DNA from: Thalassoglobus neptunius
GTDB taxonomy: Bacteria; Planctomycetota; Planctomycetia; Planctomycetales; Planctomycetaceae
Direction: 5' to 3'
Assembly (NCBI RefSeq): GCF_007859735.1
Contig: NZ_SIHI01000029.1
Coordinates: 1 to 42,548, forward strand
Length of the DNA: 42,548 bases
Shown here: positions 8,365 through 16,700 of the stretch, in pieces
Numbering within the stretch: the stretch's first letter is position 1
Layout of the letters: the number at the start of each line of letters is the position of its first letter
Program-made: the position numbers and the translations under genes
Notes under the pieces: generated by a model
What the model was told of the DNA's origin: nothing
Seen by the model: only the letters and a program-made list of their open reading frames with translations
Database searches by the model: none

Positions 8365-9723
8365 ATGAATATCTTTCACTTAATTTGGCGTGAGTTGAAA
8401 TTTCGGCGCGGTGGATTCGTACTCGGCATGCTGGCGATTGCAGTCGCGACAGCCACATTCGTCGCTGCGGAAGTGATCCTTCAATCAGATCAAATCCTGA
8501 CTCGTCAACTTCTCGATGAACAGCAAGCCAGCTTCGAATCGTCCATCGCTCAGCGTCGCCAGGATGTCGAGAAAGCAGGAAAGGCGTTGGAGGACGCAAC
8601 TCGCAAACAAATGCTCAAGCTGGGATTCAACCTTTTGATTCTGCCTGAGTCGCAGGACCTGGACGAGCTGCACCTGAACGGGACGTTGTCGGCAGTCATG
8701 CCGGAGTCATATGTCGAACAGCTTGCAGAGTCGTCGATCGTGACGGTGAACCATCTACTCCCCGCGGTGACCAAGCGGATCGTGTGGCCCGAGAAAGATA
8801 TTGAGGTCGTCCTGCATGGCACGCGAGGCGAAGTTCCGATCATGCATCGCGCGATGAAGAAACCTTTGCTCGATGCTGTGGCACCGGGACAAATGGTCGT
8901 GGGGCACAGTATTCACTCTCAACTCAATCTCAAGGTGGGAGATGTCGTGAAACTGATGGGTGAGGAATTCACCATCTCACAAGTGCATCCGCAAAGAGGC
9001 TCAGCAGACGACGTCACCGTGTGGATCGATCTTGAAACCGCACAGAAACTCCTCGGAATGGAAAACTTGATTCACGCGATTCTCGCACTCGAATGTGAGT
9101 GCGCGGGCGATCGACTCGCTGTGATTCGCGAAGAGATTGCGGGGATTCTGCCAGCAACGCAGGTGATCGAACGGTACTCCCAGGCAGTGACTCGAGCGGA
9201 AGCAAGAACTCAGGCCAAGGAAATGGCAGAACTCGCTCTCGAGCGAGAAGAGCAATCGGCCGAAACATTGTTGACCCAATTGAAGGAAGCCCGAGCGACC
9301 ACAGAAGCCCAGCACGAGAGCCTGACTGCTGTCGTCGTGCCGACAAGTTATCTCGCGGCAGCTTCGCTCGTTGCCTTGCTCGCCCTGATGAACACATTTC
9401 AGCGACAGAGTGAAATCGGAATCCTGCGTGCTTTGGGAGCGACAAGCAAACAAATTCTGGGAGTCTTCCTCGGCAAGGCTTTTCTGTTGGGACTGACAGG
9501 TGGTTTACTGGGATCGGCTGCTGGACTCTTCATTGGATGGTTGCTGAGCGATCTCGGACAAACTCCCGGAACATTTGTGAAGACGTTTGCAGATGATCTG
9601 GGAATGGTGCTCCTCAGCGGGCCTGCGACAGCAATTCTTCTGGCGGGTCTTGCGAGTTGGATCGCGGCCCTTGTCGCGCTTCGACTCGATGCGGCAGTCA
9701 TTTTGCAGAAGGAGACGACATGA
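8365..9723 (+). CDS. ABC transporter permease, MacB/FtsX-type
   Basis: 452 residues with the MacB/LolE layout: one N-terminal membrane helix (about 18-40), a large periplasmic domain (about 45-320), and three C-terminal helices (about 325-345, 370-395, 415-440). The FtsX-type signature is QRQSEIGILRALGATSKQIL. The periplasmic domain carries C244-E-C246 in ILALECECAGDRL, directly before the final stretch, and a charged, probably coiled-coil segment (about 275-318) leads to helix 2. It pairs with the following ATPase, whose start overlaps its stop (ATGA). MacB-type permeases usually act by mechanotransmission on envelope substrates rather than classic membrane transport (family knowledge). The substrate here is unknown. 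The start ATG has only a weak ribosome binding site. Confidence 0.85.
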   Translation: MNIFHLIWRELKFRRGGFVLGMLAIAVATATFVAAEVILQSDQILTRQLLDEQQASFESSIAQRRQDVEKAGKALEDATRKQMLKLGFNLLILPESQDLDELHLNGTLSAVMPESYVEQLAESSIVTVNHLLPAVTKRIVWPEKDIEVVLHGTRGEVPIMHRAMKKPLLDAVAPGQMVVGHSIHSQLNLKVGDVVKLMGEEFTISQVHPQRGSADDVTVWIDLETAQKLLGMENLIHAILALECECAGDRLAVIREEIAGILPATQVIERYSQAVTRAEARTQAKEMAELALEREEQSAETLLTQLKEARATTEAQHESLTAVVVPTSYLAAASLVALLALMNTFQRQSEIGILRALGATSKQILGVFLGKAFLLGLTGGLLGSAAGLFIGWLLSDLGQTPGTFVKTFADDLGMVLLSGPATAILLAGLASWIAALVALRLDAAVILQKETT

Positions 9724-10460
9724 GCACTTCGATGCAAACCAACGAAGATACAGAACAGACTCCGGAAGCGACGGAAACGGCTCTGGTCGACGTGAGTCGA
9801 CTCTCGAAGCTGTACACCGGTCAGCAGGAGATCAAAGCACTCGATGACGTTTCCCTGAAACTTCATGCGGGAGAGTTTGTTGTCATTCGTGGTGCAAGTG
9901 GTTCGGGGAAAACGACCCTCCTGTTGACGATTGGAACACTGCTGCGACCGGACAGCGGAACGCTCCGCATCGCAGGAAAGGAACCCTACAACTTGTCGAA
10001 TGATGATCGTGCCCGATTTCGAGCCGATAAGATTGGATTCGTTTTTCAGCAGTTCCATCTCGTTCCCTATCTCAGCGTTCTCGAAAACATTCAGGCTCCT
10101 GCTCTGACGAATCCGCACGTTTCGAAAGACGATGCCATTCGCCTGATGGAACAGTTCGGGCTGAGCGATCGCAGCAACCATCTGGCCAGCCAACTCAGTT
10201 CCGGAGAGCGACAGCGTTGCGCGTTAGCACGAGCCATGGTGACCAATCCAAGCCTCCTTCTCGCTGATGAGCCAACCGGAAATTTAGACGAAGTCAATGC
10301 CGAGATCGTGATGAAATCGCTCGCCGACTTTGCACAAAGAGGTGGGACCGTCTTGCTGGTCACTCACGATCTTAGAAACAGTGAATTCGCGGACCGAACG
10401 TTGAAGATGTCGAACGGTCGGATCTTGATGGAAGAGACTGGTCATGCTGAATCAAACTGA
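9720..10460 (+). CDS. ABC transporter ATP-binding protein, LolD/MacB-type
   Basis: 246-residue ATPase with Walker A GASGSGKTT, Q-loop FVFQQFHLVPYLSV, signature LSSGERQR, Walker B LLLADEPTGNLD and switch histidine VTHD. The EPTGNLD form is typical of the LolD/MacB/FtsE branch. The start at 9720 is set by AAGGAG at 9709-9714 and by the 4-base ATGA overlap with the permease stop; the frame is open further upstream, but inside the permease gene. It also overlaps the next gene by 17 bases, which indicates coupled translation. It should power the FtsX-type permease encoded immediately before it. Confidence 0.9.
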   Translation: MSTSMQTNEDTEQTPEATETALVDVSRLSKLYTGQQEIKALDDVSLKLHAGEFVVIRGASGSGKTTLLLTIGTLLRPDSGTLRIAGKEPYNLSNDDRARFRADKIGFVFQQFHLVPYLSVLENIQAPALTNPHVSKDDAIRLMEQFGLSDRSNHLASQLSSGERQRCALARAMVTNPSLLLADEPTGNLDEVNAEIVMKSLADFAQRGGTVLLVTHDLRNSEFADRTLKMSNGRILMEETGHAESN

Positions 10461-12123
10461 TCAACCGAAGAGCGAGTTCACGAGATTGATTCCGGGAGCC
10501 CGGTCTTCTCGCCGTGGAAGCCTGCATTGGCAACTGCTCTTCGGCATTGTGATTTTCTGTGGCGTGCTGTTCGTTGTGATGCGACGAGGAAGCCAGCCGA
10601 CGCACTCAAACAATTCGTCTGATCAAAGCCCCACTCACACCATCGTGATGCAGACCGCTGCCGGGATGCGCGTCGCGGTGGAACAGATTGCAGCCGACTA
10701 TGAACGCGAGTACGGAGTTCATGTCGATTTGCGTTATGGAGGCTCGAACTCACTCTTGAATCAGATTCAGGTCAACCAGTTTGACACGTCTGATCTCTAT
10801 CTGGCAGCTGATGACTCTTACACGGAAAAAGCACGAGAACTCGGGCTCGCCCAGGAACAAATTCCGATTGCTTATCTAAGGCCAGTGATCGCGGTTCGAA
10901 AAGACTCAGGCAAAACATTTCAGTCGCTCGAAGATCTTCTCGCTGAAGGTGTTTCACTTTCTGTCGGAAGTCCGGATCAGGCAGCAATCGGCAAAGCAAC
11001 ACAGAAGGCACTTGAGAACATTTCTTATGGGAAATCGAACTTCTGGAACGCCTTCGAAAAACACGTCACCGAGCATGGTGTTTTCAAACCGACCGTGAAT
11101 GAAGTCGCCAATGACATCATGATTGGTGCTGTCGATGCCGGAATTGTTTGGGACTCGACCGTCATGATGCCCAATCTTCGAGAAGAGTTGGAAGCCATTC
11201 ACTTTGACGAGTTGGCAACTGACCCGAAGTTGGTTTCCGTCTGTGTCCTCAACTCCTCAGAACAGCCCGTCGAAGCACTCAAATTCGCACGTTACCTCTC
11301 CGCGCGGGATCGCGGACTGAAAACATTTGCGAGCTACGGTATGGAGCCTGTTGACGGTGATGTCTGGGAGCCTCATCCGGAACTGAACTTCTTCTGTGGT
11401 GCAGTCAATCGACGCGGAATCGAACCTGTTCTTGAAGCTTTTCAGAAGCGAGAGGGAGTGACGATCAACACGGTGTACGATGGATGTGGCATCCTGACGG
11501 GACGAATGAAGAACATTGATCAACAATCGACGGATTTGGGATTTCCCGACATCTATATGGCATGCGATCGATACTATCTCGACAACGTTGCCAGTTGGTT
11601 TCAGGATGATGTCGACGTCACAAATACCGAAATCGTCATCGCTGTTCCCAAAGGAAGCGAGAAGGTCAAGACGCTGAATGATCTTATCCGACCGGGAGTC
11701 AGGGTCTCGATCGGAGACGGGACTCAGTGCACGATCGGAGCCCTCACCCGGCGCTTGCTCGAGAAAGAAGGACTTTACGAAGCATTGATGTCGAAGCAGC
11801 AGTCTGCGACTGATGTTGTTGTTGAGAAACCGTCTTCAGCCATGCTTGTTCCGGATGTCGTCACGGGGCATGTGGATGCGACCATCGCCTATCTGACCGA
11901 TGTGATGCAAAACTCCGAGGATGTCGACGTCATTCGGCTCACCTCTCCCCATCGGCACGCCATTCAACCCTTCAGCATCTCGCGATCAAGCCATCACAAG
12001 CAACTTGCTCGGAGATTGATGACTCAAATTCATCAGTCACAGCAAGCATTCGAAGCAGCCGGTTTCAATTTCCTTCTCAATACGACGGCTTTGCGAGTTC
12101 CGGTTGCTGAGAGCCAGGATTGA
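10444..12123 (+). CDS. Membrane-anchored tandem substrate-binding protein (two ModA-like domains)
   Basis: 559 residues. Instead of a cleavable signal or lipobox it has a short cytoplasmic N-terminus and one membrane helix (about 29-46, LLFGIVIFCGVLFVV), so it should be tethered to the inner membrane. Two type-2 periplasmic-binding domains follow: domain 1 at about 66-305 (VMQTAAGMRVAVEQIAADYE, then YGGSNSLLNQI and DLYLAADDSYTEKA) and domain 2 at about 313-550 (FFCGAVNRRGIEPVLEAFQK, then YDGCGILTGRM and DIYMACDRYYLD). Each shows the ModA/Wtp-like order of motifs. Domain 2 has four cysteines (C318, C348, C374, C429) and domain 1 only one, so the two probably bind different ligands (inference). 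The gene sits between an ATPase and a ModB-like permease with overlapping ends on both sides. The ligand is unknown; molybdate/tungstate is only the nearest family guess. Confidence 0.82.
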   Translation: MLNQTDQPKSEFTRLIPGARSSRRGSLHWQLLFGIVIFCGVLFVVMRRGSQPTHSNNSSDQSPTHTIVMQTAAGMRVAVEQIAADYEREYGVHVDLRYGGSNSLLNQIQVNQFDTSDLYLAADDSYTEKARELGLAQEQIPIAYLRPVIAVRKDSGKTFQSLEDLLAEGVSLSVGSPDQAAIGKATQKALENISYGKSNFWNAFEKHVTEHGVFKPTVNEVANDIMIGAVDAGIVWDSTVMMPNLREELEAIHFDELATDPKLVSVCVLNSSEQPVEALKFARYLSARDRGLKTFASYGMEPVDGDVWEPHPELNFFCGAVNRRGIEPVLEAFQKREGVTINTVYDGCGILTGRMKNIDQQSTDLGFPDIYMACDRYYLDNVASWFQDDVDVTNTEIVIAVPKGSEKVKTLNDLIRPGVRVSIGDGTQCTIGALTRRLLEKEGLYEALMSKQQSATDVVVEKPSSAMLVPDVVTGHVDATIAYLTDVMQNSEDVDVIRLTSPHRHAIQPFSISRSSHHKQLARRLMTQIHQSQQAFEAAGFNFLLNTTALRVPVAESQD

Positions 12124-13016
12124 TGAAAACGCGGAGCGACAAAGAGGAGAAACAGCTGACGATCTCTCAGCCGGTGATTTCCTTCTCAAACTCAATGTTC
12201 TTTCTGACGCTTTCGATTCTGGGCGCATCGTACGTCGTTCTGATCCTGGCAATGTTGTCTGCGGATTTTGCATACATGGTCCGGGAGACCGGCGCTGACC
12301 AGGAATTCTATTCTTCCGAATCGTCAACTGTTGTCACGGAGCGCAGCAATCCGATCGTCGAATCCTTAAGCGACCCGAAGGTCCAGTATTCGATTTGGCT
12401 GAGCATGACGTCTTGTACATTCTCAGCACTATTGAGCCTGCTTGTCGCTGTCCCGATGGGATACCTCATGTCTCGCTATCGATTTCCTGGGCATGGTTTG
12501 GTCGATGCGATATTGGATATCCCGATCGTCCTTCCTCCACTTGTCGTCGGGTTAAGCCTTCTGATCCTGTTTCAGTTTCCGCCGTTTGCATACTTTGCCC
12601 GCGAGGTTGTGTATCAGGTTCCGGCTGTCATCGTCGCCCAGTTTTCCGTGGCATGCGCGTTCTCTGTTCGGACGATGAAATCGACGTTCGATCACATCAA
12701 TCCTCGATGTGAACAAGTCGCAATTTCTCTGGGATGCTCAAAGGCTCAGGCGTTCGGTGGCGTCGTTTTACCGGAAGCGCGTCGAGGAATTCTCACAGCC
12801 TTTACTCTGGCGTGGGCAAGATCGCTGGGTGAGTTTGGCCCCTTATTGATTTTCGCCGGTGCGACTCGAATGAAAACAGAAGTCCTCTCAACGACGGTCT
12901 TCCTCGAAATGAACGTTGGAAATCTTCAGGGGGCCGTGGCTGTTTCGCTGATTATGGTGTTCGCAGCTGTGATCGTGCTGGTCTTGACCAGAGTTTTCGG
13001 GCAGTCGGAACTTTGA
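12123..13016 (+). CDS. ABC transporter permease, ModB-like (molybdate/tungstate type)
   Basis: 297-residue inner-membrane permease with about six hydrophobic segments. The EAA-loop region AISLGCSKAQAFGGVVLPEA and the ARSLGEFGPLLIFAGATRMK stretch are characteristic of ModB/CysT-type permeases. A long periplasmic loop (about 50-90) separates helix 1 from the core, longer than in Escherichia coli ModB (family knowledge). The start is taken as ATG at 12123, which shares one base with the upstream TGA; a TTG one codon earlier is also in frame. It is coupled to the tandem binding protein before it and is followed 13 bases later by its ATPase. Confidence 0.88.
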   Translation: MKTRSDKEEKQLTISQPVISFSNSMFFLTLSILGASYVVLILAMLSADFAYMVRETGADQEFYSSESSTVVTERSNPIVESLSDPKVQYSIWLSMTSCTFSALLSLLVAVPMGYLMSRYRFPGHGLVDAILDIPIVLPPLVVGLSLLILFQFPPFAYFAREVVYQVPAVIVAQFSVACAFSVRTMKSTFDHINPRCEQVAISLGCSKAQAFGGVVLPEARRGILTAFTLAWARSLGEFGPLLIFAGATRMKTEVLSTTVFLEMNVGNLQGAVAVSLIMVFAAVIVLVLTRVFGQSEL

Positions 13017-13029
13017 AAGGAGCCGCGTT

Positions 13030-13677
13030 TTGATTTCGCTCCAGAACGTATCGATTCAACAGGGTAAGTTTCGGCTCGACGACATCAGTTTTCTGGTTCC
13101 GAGTGGAGCCTATTCGGTTCTGATGGGAAAGACAGGATCAGGGAAGACGACGATCCTGGAAGCGATTCTTGGTTTCCGAAAGATCGCTCGAGGACAAATT
13201 ACGCTCGTCGACAAAGACGTTACAAAGATGAACCCAGCTGTTCGCGGAATCGGCTACGTTCCGCAAGATGCCGCATTGTTTTCAAGCATGAGCGTCCGCA
13301 GTCATCTCGCGTTCGCGCTTCAAGTCAGACGATGTCACAAGCAGGTTGTTAATGGCCGAGTCAATGAGCTGGCCGAGATGCTGGGGATCACTTATCTGCT
13401 CGATCGGTTTCCCGACAAACTCAGCGGCGGCGAAAAACAAAGAGTGGCGATCGGGCGTGCGATCTCATTTCGCCCCAAAATTCTTTGCCTCGACGAACCA
13501 CTCAGTGCCCTCGATGAGGAAACTCATTCCCAGATGTGCGACCTGTTAAAGACCGTCTGGAAAGAAACCGGGGTGACTGCTCTTCACGTGACGCACCATG
13601 TCTCGGAAGCATCGAATCTGGCAACTCAGGTTCTAAAAATCGCCGATGGTGCGATTCACACCATCGGCGACGAATAA
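13030..13677 (+). CDS. ABC transporter ATP-binding protein, ModC-like, short form
   Basis: 215-residue ATPase: Walker A GKTGSGKTT, Q-loop VPQDAALFSSMSV, signature LSGGEKQRVAIGRA, Walker B ILCLDEPLSALDEET, switch histidine VTHH. The DEPLSALD form is typical of the ModC/PotA/CysA importer branch, but the C-terminal TOBE domain of most ModC proteins is missing, as in some short relatives. The start is TTG at 13030, supported by GAAAGGAG at 13015-13022; no nearby ATG fits. It ends the six-gene operon. Its last codons form an 11-bp hairpin described separately. Confidence 0.88.
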   Translation: MISLQNVSIQQGKFRLDDISFLVPSGAYSVLMGKTGSGKTTILEAILGFRKIARGQITLVDKDVTKMNPAVRGIGYVPQDAALFSSMSVRSHLAFALQVRRCHKQVVNGRVNELAEMLGITYLLDRFPDKLSGGEKQRVAIGRAISFRPKILCLDEPLSALDEETHSQMCDLLKTVWKETGVTALHVTHHVSEASNLATQVLKIADGAIHTIGDE

Positions 13678-13699
13678 CGTTCCCGACATTTCCGTCGGG
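13641..13699 (+). terminator. Tandem hairpins at the end of the ABC operon
   Basis: CGCCGATGGTG (13641-13651) pairs perfectly with CACCATCGGCG (13659-13669) around a 7-base loop, inside the last codons of the ATPase gene. A second stem, CCCGAC (13682-13687) with GTCGGG (13694-13699), follows just after the stop. Neither has a T-run, so they may act as 3'-end stabilisers or a factor-assisted terminator between convergent genes. A further short stem, GAGTCT/AGACTC (13744-13749 and 13758-13763), sits at the end of the opposing gene. Confidence 0.45.
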
Positions 13700-13748
13700 G
13701 CTGAACTCGGTGAACTTGCTAAGCCCGAGTATGGTGGCACGGTGAGTC

Positions 13749-16700
13749 TTATTCCTCAGACTCGACCACTTCGTGAATTTCGATTCCGCTCAGGACCGGT
13801 TGTCCTTCCTTCGGAAGAAAACGAAGCTTTAATCGGTCTGACGGAGCCCATGTTTTGATGTGGTGGATTTGCGCCTCTTGATCGGCGTTTCCGTTCCGCT
13901 GAAGAGCGATGTCGTGAAGCACAACCTCATCACCAATCGCGACGTCGAACCGACGGCGATTCGAATCCGCGTTTCTCGGAAGACCGAAGTAAAGCGAGAG
14001 TTCATATTGTCTTTGAACTGCGCCTTCTCCTTGGGAGTCGTCTGCTTCCTCGGCATCGATCAACAAGCGGGCGGCCCCTTTCTGGCCCCGTCCACTTGAG
14101 GAGACGGCAACACGTTTTCCCGTTCCGGAAATCATCAGAGCGATTGAATTGCCCGGCTTCCAGTCTTCGCGGTTGACGATCTCCTGGATCAGCGCCGAGA
14201 GATCCGGAGTTCGTTCCGCTTCGGTTGCAGCCCCCGGTCGTGTCCAGGGTTCTGGTTTCCAATCAACTTTGGCGGCCGTTTGGGCTCGGGAAGAAACGTT
14301 GTGCGAATTGCTTTCGAATTCTTTCGCATTCCCGGTCGCTTCGGCTGTGATCACAACCGATGTGGGAACATCCGAAGCCTCATCACACGTGAATTGAAGA
14401 TAGGCCGAGCGGATCGTAGTTCCTCGAGCCAGTGGGATGTCAGTAAAGCGTAGGCCAACCGTCTGGTTTCCGCCATCTTCCACAATTTCGAGATCGCTGC
14501 TGCCTGAACTCACGTCGCCTGACTCAGCTTCTTCGACATCGTCATTTGCATGGCCGACGGGAATTCCCGATTTCAGGTCGACACGCTGTTTCAGGTTTAA
14601 GTCGATGGTCAAATCTGTCACGTTCTCAATTCCCGATGCCAGTACCCATGCCGGTTCGGCCGCACCAACTGAAGTCGAGTGATGGCTGAAAATCTTTGCA
14701 TCGTCGTTGAGTTGAATATTGATGGGAGCCGATGGACCAGCAACAGGAGGATGTTCAAGCCATACGACTCCGTTCTCGTCCGACCTGTCTCCGGGTGCGC
14801 CGAAATTGATTCCGCCGTCTTTCAATCGACCAGTGGTCTCCTGAATTCCGACAGCAGGATTGATCGTCCAGAACTCAAGGTCAGGCATGTGAACAAGTGC
14901 CAGTGAGGTCTGATTTTGATAGGCACAACTGCAAGTTCGCGTGTAGTCAGGAGCGTTCAGCACACCGTTGGCAACCACAAGATTGGAAGTACAGCCGGAC
15001 TTGAATCCTCCGAAGTTCCCCGTTCCGCTCTCGCTGAGAAGGTCGTAGAAGCCTGCTGCTCCTGACCGAAACGTGAGAAGGTTTTCACTGGCAATGACCG
15101 TGTTGCAGCCATAGGCCCGCGTCAATTTCCATGGTTGGAGTTCTCCGGTCAACGGGTTCGCAACGAGCTTGGGGTGACCATCGACAAGATGAAATGCCCC
15201 GGCAGATTCTCGATATGAATTCGCATTCGTGAAGATCCAGTCATTGTGAAGAATGCATGGCCCCGCATAGGAAATGGAATCGTTCTTCCATTGAACATCT
15301 CCGCTGTCTGCTTGATAGACGGCCATCCCCTGCCCAACTTCGGCATAGAGTCGGTCGCTCGCAGAGGCACCCGCTTGGAGTAGCAGGTCATGCTCTTCTG
15401 AGTATCCCAGCCAGGTTCCGAAGACCCCATCAGTGATTTCCCAGTTGAGTTTGCCAGTTTTTGCGTCAAATGAGGCGATGCGATAAGTGTCGGCGTTGGA
15501 AACACCACGACGACGAAGAGCCGCCGCAATCAGTTCAGGGGTTCGATCGAGGCAATAGATTCTTCCCCCACCCGCGACAATTCCGTTGTGCCAGAAACTG
15601 TGGACCGCATCGTTCTTCCAAAGAAGTTCCCCAGTGTGTCGGTCGAATGCGATCAGACTCATACTGGCCGCTCGATCGAGGCTCTTGGATCCGAACCCAG
15701 CCCGGTTGCGACGAAGTTCCTCGTCGGAGCTGAACTTCAGGTTCAAACGATCACGATAAGAAGCGAAACCGTATCCTGCGAGCAGCAGATCTTCGTAGAC
15801 CCCAATGTAACCCCATTGCGGACGTTCGCCGGAGTCATTCATCGGGAGTTCGAGTTTTTGAATCGTCTCTCCGCTGGAGGGGTCGAGAACGTGGCAACGG
15901 CTCCCTTCGACGATATAGATACGATCGTCAGTGACGACGTAATTCGTGCTGCGACCGTTCGCACCCGGGATATGGACCTGATTGTATTTGGGATCGAGGG
16001 GAGTGTCTTCGTACGTTTCATCGTAATAAACGTCGTAGGTTCCCAGGTCTTCGAATTCCCTCTTCCACAGAACTCGTCCGGTATAGACATCTCGGGCACT
16101 CAGGCTGTTCATTCCCTGAATAAACAAGCGACCACCAACAACTTGCTCCGGTGGGCCGTGTCCATGTCGAGGCAACACGTCCATGTTGCTGCTGCCGCCG
16201 AACCACAAGACACCCAATGGAAGTTTAACGCGGCGATCATCAGATTTAATTGTATTCGCCACATCTCCGTGTTGATGAGTCCAGTCTGCCGATCCAGGCA
16301 GAGCGCCAATACGTTGAACCGTCACGAAATCGTCATCAATCGTCACTTGAGCTTGTTCAAGATTCAGAGACTGAACCCGTGCAGCGAGTTCAGCATGATT
16401 GTCTTCGGCGAGCAATCTGAGTGTGCCACCGTAGGGGCGGACGGATTCGTAAATGGTCTCGATCTCGGAGCCCGAAGCATTTGCTGCTTGTTGCGCTCCG
16501 ACAACAATCAGATGAGCGATATAGCTTGGCGCGAGGAATGTCTGTGCGTTTCCGACATGTGCTGTCGTCCGTCCATACAATCCCGCAGCATCCAATTGTG
16601 ATCGGAGTCGTTCGACCCGCTCGGAATCGGAGTCGATCACTGCGAGTTGTGTGAATGGCTGTTCCGCCATCGTCATGACAAGTGATTCGTCTGTCGCTCC

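Noticed and set aside
9399-10193. 264-codon minus-strand frame across the permease/ATPase junction
   Set aside because: Overlaps two genes with Walker and FtsX motifs; its translation is not protein-like.
15588-16601. 337-codon open frame on the plus strand inside the propeller gene
   Set aside because: Antisense shadow of the 1442-residue gene; the translation has no domain, signal or repeat pattern.
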